From positions 44,971-58,937 of the forward strand of contig DNND01000100.1 in assembly GCA_003488005.1 (NCBI GenBank): 13,967 bases of DNA, given 5' to 3'. Positions 6,407 through 13,967 of the stretch are shown here, piece by piece; position 1 is the stretch's first letter, and each line of letters begins with the position of its first letter. The notes under the pieces were generated by a model. That model had not been told where the DNA came from and did not search any database. It saw only the letters and a program-made list of their open reading frames with translations. Both the position numbers and the translations under genes were made by a program. Source of the stretch: Blastocatellia bacterium (GTDB lineage Bacteria; Acidobacteriota; Blastocatellia; Pyrinomonadales; Pyrinomonadaceae).

Positions 6407-7360
6407 ATGAGAGACCTTTTCACCATCGCTTTGATTTGGTCAACGGTGCGGCTGGCGACGCCTTTGATTCTGGCGGCGCTTGGCGGTTTGTTTTCTGAAC
6501 GGTCCGGTATCATCAACATCGCGCTTGAGGGAAAGATGCTGGCAGGCGCGTTTACGGCGGCGGCGGTAACCTACGCCGCCGACTCGAAGCTGCATCTGGG
6601 CGCGGCGAGTCCATGGATCGGTTTGCTTGCCGGTATGAGCGCAGGAATCTTCATTGCGGCAATCTATGCAATCGTCTGTATTCGCTATAAGGCCGACCAG
6701 GTGGTTAGCGGAACGGCGATCAATATTCTGATGTTTGGTTTGCCTGCCTTTCTAAGTGGCGCTTTCTTTCTTTCTTCGGGATCAACCCCGCAGATTCCGC
6801 GAAACCGGTTGATACCTTTCACACCGCTTGTTATCGCCATTCTGCTGCTAATGCTTACCGGCATTTGTTGGTACATTCTTTATCGCACCCCATTCGGGCT
6901 ACGGCTGCGCTCAGTCGGCGAAAACCCCGAAGCGGCGGACGCGGCCGGCGTGAGTGTCAGCGGCATGCGCTATTCCGGAGTATTAATTGCCGGTGCGCTG
7001 GCAGGAATTGGCGGCGCTTATCTTTCGATCGGTCAGTCGTCTTTATTCACCCGAAACATGACATCGGGTCGCGGCTTCATTGCTTTAGCGGCATTGATTT
7101 TCGGCAAGTGGCGGCCAGTGCAGACTCTACTCGCCTGTCTGTTGTTTGGTTTCACCGACGCACTTTCGATCCAGATGCAGGGCGCGATAAAGCTGCCGGC
7201 ATTCTTTGCGACTTTGCTGCGGCAGACCCCGGGTGATGATATTCCCGTCCAGTTCATGAGTATGGTCCCCTACCTTTTGACAATCATTGTGCTCGCCGGC
7301 TTCATCGGCTCGTCGCGACCGCCGCGCGCACTTGGCATTCCTTACCAAAAGGAAAAATAG
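6407..7360 (+). CDS. Nucleoside ABC importer, permease subunit 2
   Basis: This is the second inner-membrane permease (YufQ/NupQ-like), 317 residues. It shares the BPD_transp_2 pattern with its neighbour: GIINIALEGKMLAGAF (34-49) corresponds to the NIGAEGQ region of subunit 1, and VGENPEAADAAGV (170-182) to the coupling loop. Hydrophobic segments lie at about 8-28, 44-58, 70-92, 101-123, 140-158, 190-209, 224-252 and 286-301. KADQVVSGTAINIL (95-108) is characteristic of the shorter subunit. It starts six bases after subunit 1 and is followed closely by the nucleoside phosphorylase, tying import to cleavage. The C-terminus ends in a basic tail (PYQKEK), consistent with a cytoplasmic end. Confidence 0.93.
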   Translation: MRDLFTIALIWSTVRLATPLILAALGGLFSERSGIINIALEGKMLAGAFTAAAVTYAADSKLHLGAASPWIGLLAGMSAGIFIAAIYAIVCIRYKADQVVSGTAINILMFGLPAFLSGAFFLSSGSTPQIPRNRLIPFTPLVIAILLLMLTGICWYILYRTPFGLRLRSVGENPEAADAAGVSVSGMRYSGVLIAGALAGIGGAYLSIGQSSLFTRNMTSGRGFIALAALIFGKWRPVQTLLACLLFGFTDALSIQMQGAIKLPAFFATLLRQTPGDDIPVQFMSMVPYLLTIIVLAGFIGSSRPPRALGIPYQKEK

Positions 7361-7373
7361 CGCAGCGTATTTC

Positions 7374-7379
7374 AGGTGA
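7374..7379 (+). promoter_or_regulatory. Ribosome site selecting the PNP start
   Basis: AGGTGA lies eight bases before the ATG at 7388. The alternative in-frame GTG at 7376 lies within this motif and has no upstream SD. The ATG is therefore the better start. Confidence 0.55.
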
Positions 7380-7387
7380 ATGAACTG

Positions 7388-8242
7388 ATGAATGGAAACG
7401 TGTCTGAAGCCAGGGCCGAAACCGATCTGTATTCGCGCGCGGAACAGGCCGCAAAAACGATTCGTGCGCGCACGAGTGTAAGCTCTCGTATCGCCCTGGT
7501 GCTGGGTAGTGGGCTGGGTGGCTTTGCAGATGACTTTGCAGACGCTGTCGCGATTCCTTATCAGGAAATTCCTGGGTTCGCGTCCTCAACAGCACAGGGA
7601 CACGCCGGGCGTTTGGTTATCGGCAAGGTTGAAGAAAATAACGTGGTGGCCATGCAGGGGCGGGTGCACTTTTACGAAGGCTACTCGCTCGAGCAAGTGA
7701 CGTTTCCAATTCGAACTTTCAAACTGCTGGGCGTTGATACGTTGATACTTACGAACGCGTCGGGCGGAGTCAACGTGCAACTCAATCAGGGAGCGTTGAT
7801 GGTTATCAGCGATCACCTGAACCTGATGGGAGTAAATCCGTTGCGCGGTCCCAATGACGAAAGGTTTGGCCCACGCTTTCCCGACATGACGGAAGTTTAC
7901 TCGCGTGAATTGCAGGAACTCGCAATTGAAGAAGCGGGTGAATTGGGTGTCAGTCTTCGTCGCGGTATCTACGCCGGGCTCGCCGGTCCCAGTTATGAAA
8001 CGCCTGCCGAGATACACATGTTGCGCGCGTTTGGCGCCGATGCCGTCGGCATGAGCACCGTGCCTGAAGCAATCGTGGCGCGCCAGATGGGCATCAACGT
8101 GCTGGGCATTTCGTGCATCACAAACATGGCAGCGGGCATCAGCGAACAACCAATCAACCACGCGGAAGTAATGGAAACCGGCGAGCGCGTGCAGGCCACG
8201 TTTGCGCAGTTGCTGAGACGAATCATTGCCAAACTGCCTTAG
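7388..8242 (+). CDS. Purine nucleoside phosphorylase, 6-oxopurine (trimeric) type
   Basis: The enzyme cleaves inosine, guanosine and their deoxy forms with phosphate, releasing hypoxanthine or guanine and pentose-1-phosphate. It is a PNP of the mammalian/PunA-like trimeric type. Numbering from the ATG at 7388 (284 residues), visible landmarks are LVLGSGLGGF (37-46), the phosphate loop QGHAGRL (70-76), MQGRVHFYEGY (89-99), TNASGGVN (122-129), GPSYETPAE (200-208) and CITNMAAGI (243-251). The base-contacting Glu in ETPAE (E208) and Asn in ITNMAAG (N246) are those that make this class specific for 6-oxopurines, so adenosine should be a poor substrate unless deaminated first. An in-frame GTG at 7376 would add four residues, but the SD favours the ATG. 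It directly follows the importer permeases. Confidence 0.93.
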   Translation: MNGNVSEARAETDLYSRAEQAAKTIRARTSVSSRIALVLGSGLGGFADDFADAVAIPYQEIPGFASSTAQGHAGRLVIGKVEENNVVAMQGRVHFYEGYSLEQVTFPIRTFKLLGVDTLILTNASGGVNVQLNQGALMVISDHLNLMGVNPLRGPNDERFGPRFPDMTEVYSRELQELAIEEAGELGVSLRRGIYAGLAGPSYETPAEIHMLRAFGADAVGMSTVPEAIVARQMGINVLGISCITNMAAGISEQPINHAEVMETGERVQATFAQLLRRIIAKLP

Positions 8243-8244
8243 TG

Positions 8245-8266
8245 ACATAGACTTTCTAGTCTGTGT
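8245..8266 (+). other. Hairpin just after the PNP stop
   Basis: ACATAGACT (8245-8253) can pair with AGTCTGTGT (8258-8266) around TTCT: nine pairs including one G-U, three bases after the stop codon. No T-run follows, so it is not a classical intrinsic terminator. It may be an RNA 3'-end-protecting structure or part of the adjacent repeat at 8271-8348. Confidence 0.4.
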
Positions 8267-8270
8267 ATTG

Positions 8271-8348
8271 ATCAACTCCTTGGAGTGCGGCGGCCCGGCG
8301 CCGCTTTGGCCAAAGCGCTGCCGGGCCAGCGCACTCCAAAAAGTTGAT
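8271..8348. repeat. 78-bp near-perfect palindrome (REP-like)
   Basis: Two 39-base arms (8271-8309 and 8310-8348) are inverted copies with no spacer, meeting at TTTGGCCAAA. By eye they differ at about six positions, including CC/TT near the outer end. The arms carry GGAGTGCG and GGCCCGGC cores, so a transcript would fold into a very long GC-rich hairpin between PNP and udk. The form suggests a chromosomal REP/REPIN-type repeat. It could attenuate or stabilise the polycistronic message, but nothing here proves that. Confidence 0.75.
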
Positions 8349-8365
8349 ACTGGAGAAGAGTTTTT

Positions 8366-9007
8366 TTGAGCTTAATCATCGGCATTTCAGGCGGAACCGG
8401 GTCAGGCAAGACGACGGTAGCGAATCGTATTTTAGAAACGGTGCGCGCGAGCCAAGTCGTCTTCATTCAGCAGGATTCCTACTATCGCAACCTGAAGGAT
8501 CTGCCGCTCGACTACCGGCAAGTCGCAAACTTTGATCATCCGGATGCGATCGATAATGATTTGCTAGTCAACCACGTGCGCAAGTTGAGAGCTGGGGAAC
8601 CAATTGATCTTCCCATCTACGATTTTCGTACGAACATGCGCCTTAACGACACTCGCGCTGTCGCTCCTAAGCCGATTGTGATTGTTGAAGGCATTTTGAT
8701 CTTCGCCGATCCGCGGTTGTTGGAACAGTTGGACATCAAGGTTTTCGTTGATACTCCCGACGACATTCGTTTCATCCGCCGTTTACGCCGCGACATTGCC
8801 GAGCGCGGCCGCACGATAGAATCGGTAATTGAGCAATACATCGGAACGGTTCGACCGATGCACATGCAATTCGTCGAGCCTTCAAAACGCTACGCTGACG
8901 TCATCATTCCGGAAGGTGGGCATAACCTGGTGAGCATTGATTTGATAAGTGGAAAAATTCGCGAGAGGTTGGCCGGAGCTTTAACCTCGGTTGGAGGCCA
9001 ATCTTGA
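8366..9007 (+). CDS. udk: Uridine kinase
   Basis: Udk phosphorylates uridine and cytidine to UMP and CMP in the cytosol, the salvage branch opposite to phosphorolysis. It has 213 residues, normal for bacterial Udk. The P-loop GGTGSGKTT is at 9-17. DSYY (37-40), NFDHPDA (55-61), PIYDF (83-87), VEGI (107-110), RDIAERGR (142-149) and the C-terminal FVEPSKRYADVIIPEGG (169-185) are characteristic of the family. The start is TTG at 8366, overlapping a run of seven T's; GGAG at 8352-8355 lies ten bases upstream. No ATG fits, because the P-loop begins within ten residues of the TTG. The gene end overlaps cytidine deaminase by four bases, so the two are coupled. The 78-bp palindrome upstream makes its link to the PNP transcript uncertain. 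Confidence 0.95.
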   Translation: MSLIIGISGGTGSGKTTVANRILETVRASQVVFIQQDSYYRNLKDLPLDYRQVANFDHPDAIDNDLLVNHVRKLRAGEPIDLPIYDFRTNMRLNDTRAVAPKPIVIVEGILIFADPRLLEQLDIKVFVDTPDDIRFIRRLRRDIAERGRTIESVIEQYIGTVRPMHMQFVEPSKRYADVIIPEGGHNLVSIDLISGKIRERLAGALTSVGGQS

Positions 9008-9420
9008 GTGAAGAGAGTTTGCAGGAATTAATAGAAATAGCCAAAACGGCTCGACTACATTCCATCGCTCCTTTTTCAGATTTTCTGGTTGGGGCTGCTG
9101 TAAGAACCGCGGCGGGAAAAGTCTATACCGGCTGCAACGTTGAAAGCGCCAGTTACGGTCTGACCGTGTGTGGCGAACGCGTTGCTATTTGGAAGGCGTT
9201 GTCCGAAGGAGAACGCGATTTTACGGAACTCGCAATCGTGGCGGATACGGAATCACTAACCCCGCCTTGCGGCACTTGCCGGCAGATCATTTGGGAGTTT
9301 GCCAAGCATGCGAAAATCATACTCGCTAACCTGGACGGCGAAACCCAGGAATGCTCCATCAAAGAATTGTTGCCGCGTGCTTTCGACGCGCGCTTTCTGA
9401 GTACCGTGCACAAGGATTAG
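9004..9420 (+). CDS. cdd: Cytidine deaminase
   Basis: Cdd hydrolyses cytidine and deoxycytidine to uridine and deoxyuridine, making them substrates for DeoA (deoxyuridine) and giving a common uridine pool with Udk. It has 138 residues, the usual size of the small tetrameric zinc enzymes. The zinc ligands are C56, C89 and C92 (VCGERV, PPCGTC) and the catalytic Glu is E58. The ribose-binding NVE is at 45-47 in CNVESASYGLT; Ser48 stands where Asn is common, and Gly57 where Ala is common. PFSDFLVGAAV (23-33) is the typical N-terminal stretch. The start is TTG at 9004, overlapping the udk TGA (TTGA). The downstream amidohydrolase begins 22 bases after the stop. Confidence 0.95.
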   Translation: MSEESLQELIEIAKTARLHSIAPFSDFLVGAAVRTAAGKVYTGCNVESASYGLTVCGERVAIWKALSEGERDFTELAIVADTESLTPPCGTCRQIIWEFAKHAKIILANLDGETQECSIKELLPRAFDARFLSTVHKD

Positions 9421-9442
9421 AAAGCTTTGCAGGCATCACATT

Positions 9443-10885
9443 ATGTCTAGTTACATGTCACAGAAAACTATTGTAGTTGTCACTCTTGCTGCGGTTTTCT
9501 TTGCTTATTGTTTGCCTGTTAGCGCTCAGCGGAGGGGCCGCCGCATGAAGCAAGTTGAGCTTTTGGTGTTGGGTGGAACGCTCGTGTCGATGGACCAGCA
9601 GCGTCGTGTTATCCCGGACGCAGGCATTGCCGTGGCGGGCGGGCGCATCGTCGCCGTCGGTACGCGCCGAGAGATCGCTGCTCAATACTCAGCCGCGCAA
9701 ACGGTTGAGGCGCAGGGAAAGTTAATTGTTCCCGGGCTCATTAACGGTCACACACATATTCCGATGACTTTGTTTCGCGGTCTGGCGGACGATCTCGACC
9801 TCCAGGATTGGCTGACGAAATATATCTTCCCGGCCGAAGCGAAAAATGTCTCGGAAGAATTTGTGCGCGTCGGCACGCGCCTGGGACTGGCCGAAATGAT
9901 TCGCGGCGGCACGACGACCTACTGCGACATGTATTACTTTGAAGATGCGATTGCGGATGAAACTGCAAAAGCAGGCGTGCGCGGGGTGCTCGGCGAAACG
10001 ATTATTGATTTCCCGGTTGCTGACAACAAAACGAACGCTGAAGGAATGGCCTATGTCGCGAAATTTGTACAAAAATGGCAGGGCCACGAACTGATTATTC
10101 CGGCGATTGCGCCACACGCACCCTATACCGTTTCTGAAGAACATTTGAAGGCGGTGCGTGCATTCTCCGATCGCACCGGCGCACCTATCGTCACTCATAT
10201 TTCCGAAACCAAACGGGAAATAGACAACAGTTTGAAAGCTCACGGCGCCAGTCCGATTGACTATCTGGCGCGCATCGGCTTTCTCAGCAACAAAGTCATT
10301 GCGGCGCACGTCGTTTGGCCCAGCGAAGAAGAACTCGGCATTCTAAAGCAAATTGGCGTCGGAATAGTCCACAATCCGCAATCAAATATGAAACTCGCTT
10401 CAGGAGTGGCGCCGGTTCCGGAGATGTTAAAGCGCGGACTGTTCGTGGGTTTGGGAACCGATGGCGCGGCTTCGAACAACGACCTGAACATGTGGGAAGA
10501 GATGGATACGGCGGCTAAGCTTCACAAAGTTTTCAGCGGCGATCCCAAGGTTATGTCGGCGAAAGAGGCTTTTGAATTGGCTACTATTAGCGGCGCGCAG
10601 GCATTGCATCTGGAAAACGAAATTGGTTCAATCGAAAAGGGGAAGCGGGCCGACCTGGTGATTGTCGAACGCGACTCGCTCAATCAGATCCCTCTCTATA
10701 ACGTCTATTCGGATTTGGTTTATGCCACTAAAGCGAACGATGTATTGACGGTAATCATTAACGGCCTCGTCGTGATGCGTGACCGGCGCCTGTTGACGTT
10801 GAATGAAGAGGAAATTAAGGCCAGCGCCCGACGATTCCGCGACCAGGTAGCAAAGAGCCTGGGAACTCCTGGAGCCCAGCCATAG
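9443..10885 (+). CDS. Amidohydrolase, SAH/MTA/adenosine deaminase-like, with signal peptide
   Basis: This is a metal-dependent amidohydrolase of the MtaD/SsnA/AtzA subgroup, which deaminates purine-type rings (S-adenosylhomocysteine, methylthioadenosine, adenosine, guanine-like). Visible metal and active-site residues are HTH (H103, H105), H225 in APHAPYT, H252 and E255 in THISE, H289, H310 in VHNPQSN, and D340 in GTDGAASNN. GLIN-HTH and the APHAPYTVSEEHL run point to the SAH/MTA deaminase branch. The N-terminus is unusual: residues 1-28 read as a Sec signal (MSSYMSQK, hydrophobic 9-25, PVSA before Gln29), then RRGRR. The usual cytosolic start corresponds to Met35 (ATG 9545), which has a perfect GGAGG at 9531-9535. 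Either export, two forms, or a mis-chosen start is possible. CAGG at 9430-9433 gives weak support to the ATG at 9443. Adenosine deamination would feed the 6-oxopurine PNP; this substrate is inferred. Confidence 0.82.
   Translation: MSSYMSQKTIVVVTLAAVFFAYCLPVSAQRRGRRMKQVELLVLGGTLVSMDQQRRVIPDAGIAVAGGRIVAVGTRREIAAQYSAAQTVEAQGKLIVPGLINGHTHIPMTLFRGLADDLDLQDWLTKYIFPAEAKNVSEEFVRVGTRLGLAEMIRGGTTTYCDMYYFEDAIADETAKAGVRGVLGETIIDFPVADNKTNAEGMAYVAKFVQKWQGHELIIPAIAPHAPYTVSEEHLKAVRAFSDRTGAPIVTHISETKREIDNSLKAHGASPIDYLARIGFLSNKVIAAHVVWPSEEELGILKQIGVGIVHNPQSNMKLASGVAPVPEMLKRGLFVGLGTDGAASNNDLNMWEEMDTAAKLHKVFSGDPKVMSAKEAFELATISGAQALHLENEIGSIEKGKRADLVIVERDSLNQIPLYNVYSDLVYATKANDVLTVIINGLVVMRDRRLLTLNEEEIKASARRFRDQVAKSLGTPGAQP
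9531..9535 (+). promoter_or_regulatory. Internal GGAGG before an in-frame ATG in the deaminase
   Basis: GGAGG sits nine bases before the in-frame ATG at 9545 (Met35 of the long form). Starting there gives a 446-residue protein beginning MKQVELLVLGGTLVSMD, the normal cytosolic N-terminus of the family. The same bases also encode the Arg-rich segment after the putative signal-peptidase site, so the motif might be fortuitous. Confidence 0.45.
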
Positions 10886-10898
10886 CTTGCATGGAGAC

Positions 10899-10927
10899 TT
10901 GCCATATCGCCCCAATCTGATCATAAT
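10899..10927 (+). promoter_or_regulatory. Possible sigma-70-type promoter upstream of the TonB-domain gene
   Basis: TTGCCA (10899-10904) and CATAAT (10922-10927) are separated by 17 bases, a fair match to -35/-10 consensus. The start would lie near 10934, upstream of the hairpin at 10954-10976. If real, the hairpin would be in the leader of the next gene rather than only the end of the previous one. Confidence 0.3.
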
Positions 10928-10953
10928 AACCGCGAAAATTTTGATGAACTCGT

Positions 10954-10978
10954 AAGCGAGCGTTTTACGCTCGCTTTT
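10954..10978 (+). terminator. Intrinsic terminator candidate after the salvage cluster
   Basis: AAGCGAGCG (10954-10962) pairs perfectly with CGCTCGCTT (10968-10976) around TTTTA. TTTT (10975-10978) overlaps the base of the stem and is followed by GCATTT, a short imperfect U-tract. It lies about 70 bases after the deaminase stop and marks the likely end of the nucleoside unit. Confidence 0.6.
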
Positions 10979-11000
10979 GCATTTATATAGGAGTCAATTA

Positions 11001-12179
11001 GTGAAACGAATCTTGCCCTTCGGCCCTCGGGCTCTGCGAACCGCCCCTGTCCTGGTAATTTTTCTTCTTTGCTGTGCAAGCTTCCAAGCCCAATCCTTCA
11101 TTGATGCTGCAAAGTCCGCGGAGATGGACCAGGGTCGCATTGAACGTGCTAAGGCGTTGATAGCCGCGCACCAGTTGGAAACCGCTGCAACTGAACTCGA
11201 ATCTGTTAGGGCCGCAACCAGGGAGCAGGCGCTTCGCAATATCACTTCAGTCATGCTCATGAACGTTTACCTGGAAGCAGGAAATTACATGCGTGCTGAG
11301 GCGCTGCTCGAGGAATGCTTCAAATCCGATGCCGGCCATAATGAAGATTCGCTGCGCACCTATTTTGCTCTGGCCGGGCAGGCCATCAACGGCGCTCGAG
11401 GCCACCTCGCGCGTTATCGTAGTTTTGGCATCAACGTCGCCGATGCAAACCTTCAGCCCGAAGCAGCGAACGATTTGAATCGACTGCGCGCGCTGATCGA
11501 GCGCATGGTTGCGCAGGCCAAAACGATCTCCACTGAGCGCAAGGCCTACGACTCGTTATCGTTGTTGGAAGACGTGCTCGGACTACGCCTGGCGCTGGCA
11601 AAGGACGCGGAGGATCAAGCTACCTGGTCAGGCGAATATTCAAGTGTACGCGAGGTTTTGGCATCGTCACAGACCCAGATCGCTTCGCTGGGGGCGATGC
11701 CTGTGCTGTCGCCTCGGAAATCAGCCGCACCTGCCAGCACTACGACAAGTGCCGCGACGACCGCGAAAGTCGATGGCGATGCGGCGCCGCAGTCCGAAGC
11801 CAATCATGTGGCTGATACCACCTCAATCGAACAGCAATCTGAACAATCTGCTGCCGGACCCAATCTCGGTCCGACTTCAGTTACTACTTCTGAAATTGCC
11901 AAACCCGTCGACAAAGGTTCGCTAAACGCGATCGCTTCAAAAAGAGTAGTGCCACGCTATCCGACTGTCGCTCGACAAATGGGTATGGCCGGCATGGTGC
12001 GCGTGTATGTGGTCCTCGATGAAAACGGCAAGGTCATCGAGATTCCGAAATCCGATGGGCCGGCTATCCTGCGAACGGCCGCCGAAAGCGCCGCCAGGGA
12101 ATGGGTTTTTCCGCCTTCTCTTACCGCGGGCCAACCTGTGCGCGTCAGTGGCTACATAGATTTCAACTTCACCCTTTAG
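11001..12179 (+). CDS. Envelope protein with C-terminal TonB domain
   Basis: The 392-residue protein has an N-terminal basic stretch and hydrophobic segment (about 14-27) that could be a Sec signal cleaved near FQA|QS or an uncleaved anchor. A helical region (about 33-230) resembles TPR/coiled repeats, followed by an Ala/Ser/Thr-rich low-complexity linker (about 240-300). A TonB C-terminal domain lies at about 306-392, with VVPRYPTVARQMGMAGMVRV, VVLDENGKV, AAREWVFPPSL and GQPVRVSGYIDFNF. Such proteins are usually called energy transducer TonB, but without the canonical Pro-rich spacer or ExbBD neighbours a role in powering outer-membrane transport is only inferred. The GTG at 11001 is chosen for AGGAG at 10989-10993, seven bases upstream; a TTG at 10977 would add eight residues but overlaps the terminator hairpin. 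No functional link to its neighbours is evident. Confidence 0.8.
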   Translation: MKRILPFGPRALRTAPVLVIFLLCCASFQAQSFIDAAKSAEMDQGRIERAKALIAAHQLETAATELESVRAATREQALRNITSVMLMNVYLEAGNYMRAEALLEECFKSDAGHNEDSLRTYFALAGQAINGARGHLARYRSFGINVADANLQPEAANDLNRLRALIERMVAQAKTISTERKAYDSLSLLEDVLGLRLALAKDAEDQATWSGEYSSVREVLASSQTQIASLGAMPVLSPRKSAAPASTTTSAATTAKVDGDAAPQSEANHVADTTSIEQQSEQSAAGPNLGPTSVTTSEIAKPVDKGSLNAIASKRVVPRYPTVARQMGMAGMVRVYVVLDENGKVIEIPKSDGPAILRTAAESAAREWVFPPSLTAGQPVRVSGYIDFNFTL

Positions 12180-12233
12180 CTCAAACCCGATTGCCCAACT
12201 TCCGCCTTATCTCCAACAAGCAAAGGCGTTTAG

Positions 12234-12261
12234 CCAATGTTGACTTAAAAGTAAGGATTGG
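12234..12261. promoter_or_regulatory. Palindromic operator candidate (Rrf2/IscR-like) before the regulator gene
   Basis: The 28-bp stretch has the form CCAAT-n4-ACTT-nn-AAGT-n4-ATTGG, centred between 12247 and 12248. Ten of 14 arm positions are symmetrical, in the size range of dimeric Rrf2 regulators. It covers the -35 hexamer of the promoter at 12240-12268, the expected place for repression. The TTGACTTAAAAGTAAG core loosely resembles IscR-type sites. The symmetry is seen; binding by the adjacent Rrf2 protein is inferred. Confidence 0.55.
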
Positions 12262-12268
12262 TTAAACT
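12240..12268 (+). promoter_or_regulatory. Sigma-70-type promoter of the rrf2-suf unit
   Basis: TTGACT (12240-12245) and TAAACT (12263-12268) are 17 bases apart. Transcription would begin near 12275, a short leader before the ATG at 12293, with AGGAA (12279-12283) as ribosome site. It is the best promoter match I can see in the window. Confidence 0.6.
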
Positions 12269-12292
12269 GCTTCCGTCCAGGAAATAAAATCG

Positions 12293-12781
12293 ATGAAGAT
12301 ATCTGCACAAGAAGAATATGGATTGCGGTGCTTGCTGCAGCTCGCGCGTGCCGACATGCAGGACGAGTCGCTGACCCTGGCGCAGATTGCGCGGCTGGAA
12401 GGGATTTCAGTTGCGAATGCCGGCAAGCTGATGTGGATTTTGAACAAGGCGGGCCTGGTCCAATCGCAGCGCGGTACCAAGGGTGGCTATCGGCTGGCAC
12501 GTTCAGCCGGCGACATTCATTTGAACGAAGTTATCAGCGTGCTCGACGACGAGAGCGTGGAAACTCATTGCAAGAGTTATGCAGGCGTTTTGGATTCATG
12601 TGTGCACACCGGTGATTGCGGCATTCGGCCAGTCATCGTTGAGTTGCATCAGATTGTCGACAACGCTTTATCCGACATAACGCTGTCGCAATTGTTAGGG
12701 ACTGAAGCCAACGTCGACGCAGTCTTACATAAGATTCAGAGTTCAAGAACAAAATTGGAGAACAATCACGTGCAAGCGTGA
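12293..12781 (+). CDS. Rrf2-family Fe-S-responsive regulator of the suf locus
   Basis: This is a winged-helix DNA-binding regulator of the Rrf2/IscR/SufR group, 162 residues. The N-terminal MKISAQEEYGLRCLLQLA, the recognition region LTLAQIARLEGISVANAGKL (28-47) and the wing GTKGGYRLAR (61-70) are typical. Three cysteines, C93, C103 and C109 (C-x9-C-x5-C), lie in the loop where IscR binds its [2Fe-2S] cluster. The spacing differs from the E. coli C-x5-C-x5-C, so cluster binding is likely but not certain. The gene lies 24 bases before sufB, suggesting it controls Fe-S assembly in response to cluster supply. It probably also controls itself through the palindrome over its promoter. AGGAA about nine bases before the ATG supports the start. 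Confidence 0.9.
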   Translation: MKISAQEEYGLRCLLQLARADMQDESLTLAQIARLEGISVANAGKLMWILNKAGLVQSQRGTKGGYRLARSAGDIHLNEVISVLDDESVETHCKSYAGVLDSCVHTGDCGIRPVIVELHQIVDNALSDITLSQLLGTEANVDAVLHKIQSSRTKLENNHVQA

Positions 12782-12805
12782 CGACCGCCTCGGTCATAAT
12801 AAATA

Positions 12806-13967
<1,162 letters not shown>

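Noticed and set aside
8271..8367. Palindrome plus T7 run as an intrinsic terminator before udk
   Set aside because: The T-run begins 12 bases after the stem and overlaps the udk TTG start; the spacing is wrong for a terminator.
9527..9544. Twin-arginine (Tat) signal in the deaminase because of RRGRR
   Set aside because: The arginines come after the hydrophobic segment, not before it, so they do not form a Tat motif.

Overview
The window looks like chromosomal DNA from a bacterium of moderate GC content, best matched by the Acidobacteriota (Blastocatellia/Pyrinomonadales-like). This rests on the style of the proteins, the frequent TTG/GTG starts, the large GC-rich palindromic intergenic repeats and the tandem heptanucleotide tracts between genes. 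The placement is inference; no rRNA or other marker gene is present. All genes read on the + strand.

Layout: a heptad repeat tract (1-28) leads into ispF (30-503, isoprenoid synthesis). A 260-bp compound palindromic element fills the gap before a long nucleoside uptake and salvage cluster. That cluster holds deoA-like thymidine/pyrimidine phosphorylase (814-2133), a BMP-family nucleoside-binding lipoprotein (2130-3200), a frameshifted four-helix-bundle (S23/IVP-like) gene between inverted heptad tracts (3205-3751), a double-ABC ATPase (3763-5280), two permeases (5333-6400, 6407-7360), 6-oxopurine-type purine nucleoside phosphorylase (7388-8242), a 78-bp palindrome, uridine kinase (8366-9007), cytidine deaminase (9004-9420) and an amidohydrolase of the SAH/MTA/adenosine deaminase type with a signal-peptide-like N-terminus (9443-10885). 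A hairpin terminator candidate follows at 10954. Next come a TonB-C-domain envelope protein (11001-12179), an Rrf2-family regulator (12293-12781) with a good promoter overlapped by a 28-bp palindromic operator candidate, and the first 387 codons of sufB (12806 to the window end), which begins an Fe-S assembly (SUF) locus.

How the genes work together: the lipoprotein, ATPase and two permeases form a complete BmpA/NupOPQ-type ABC nucleoside importer. The enzymes then process what enters: phosphorolysis of pyrimidine (DeoA) and 6-oxopurine (PNP) nucleosides, deamination of cytidine (Cdd), rephosphorylation of uridine/cytidine (Udk), and probably deamination of adenosine-like nucleosides by the amidohydrolase, which would feed the PNP. 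The Rrf2-SufB pair is a separate iron-sulfur unit.

The most unusual material lies between and within the genes: (a) a decayed four-helix-bundle cassette bounded by inverted TTTGGTC heptads and lodged in the transporter operon, with related heptad tracts directly before other start codons; (b) the nested 260-bp palindrome and the 78-bp palindrome; (c) two possible starts in the deaminase, one giving an exported and one a cytosolic protein; (d) the operator candidate in front of the Rrf2 gene.
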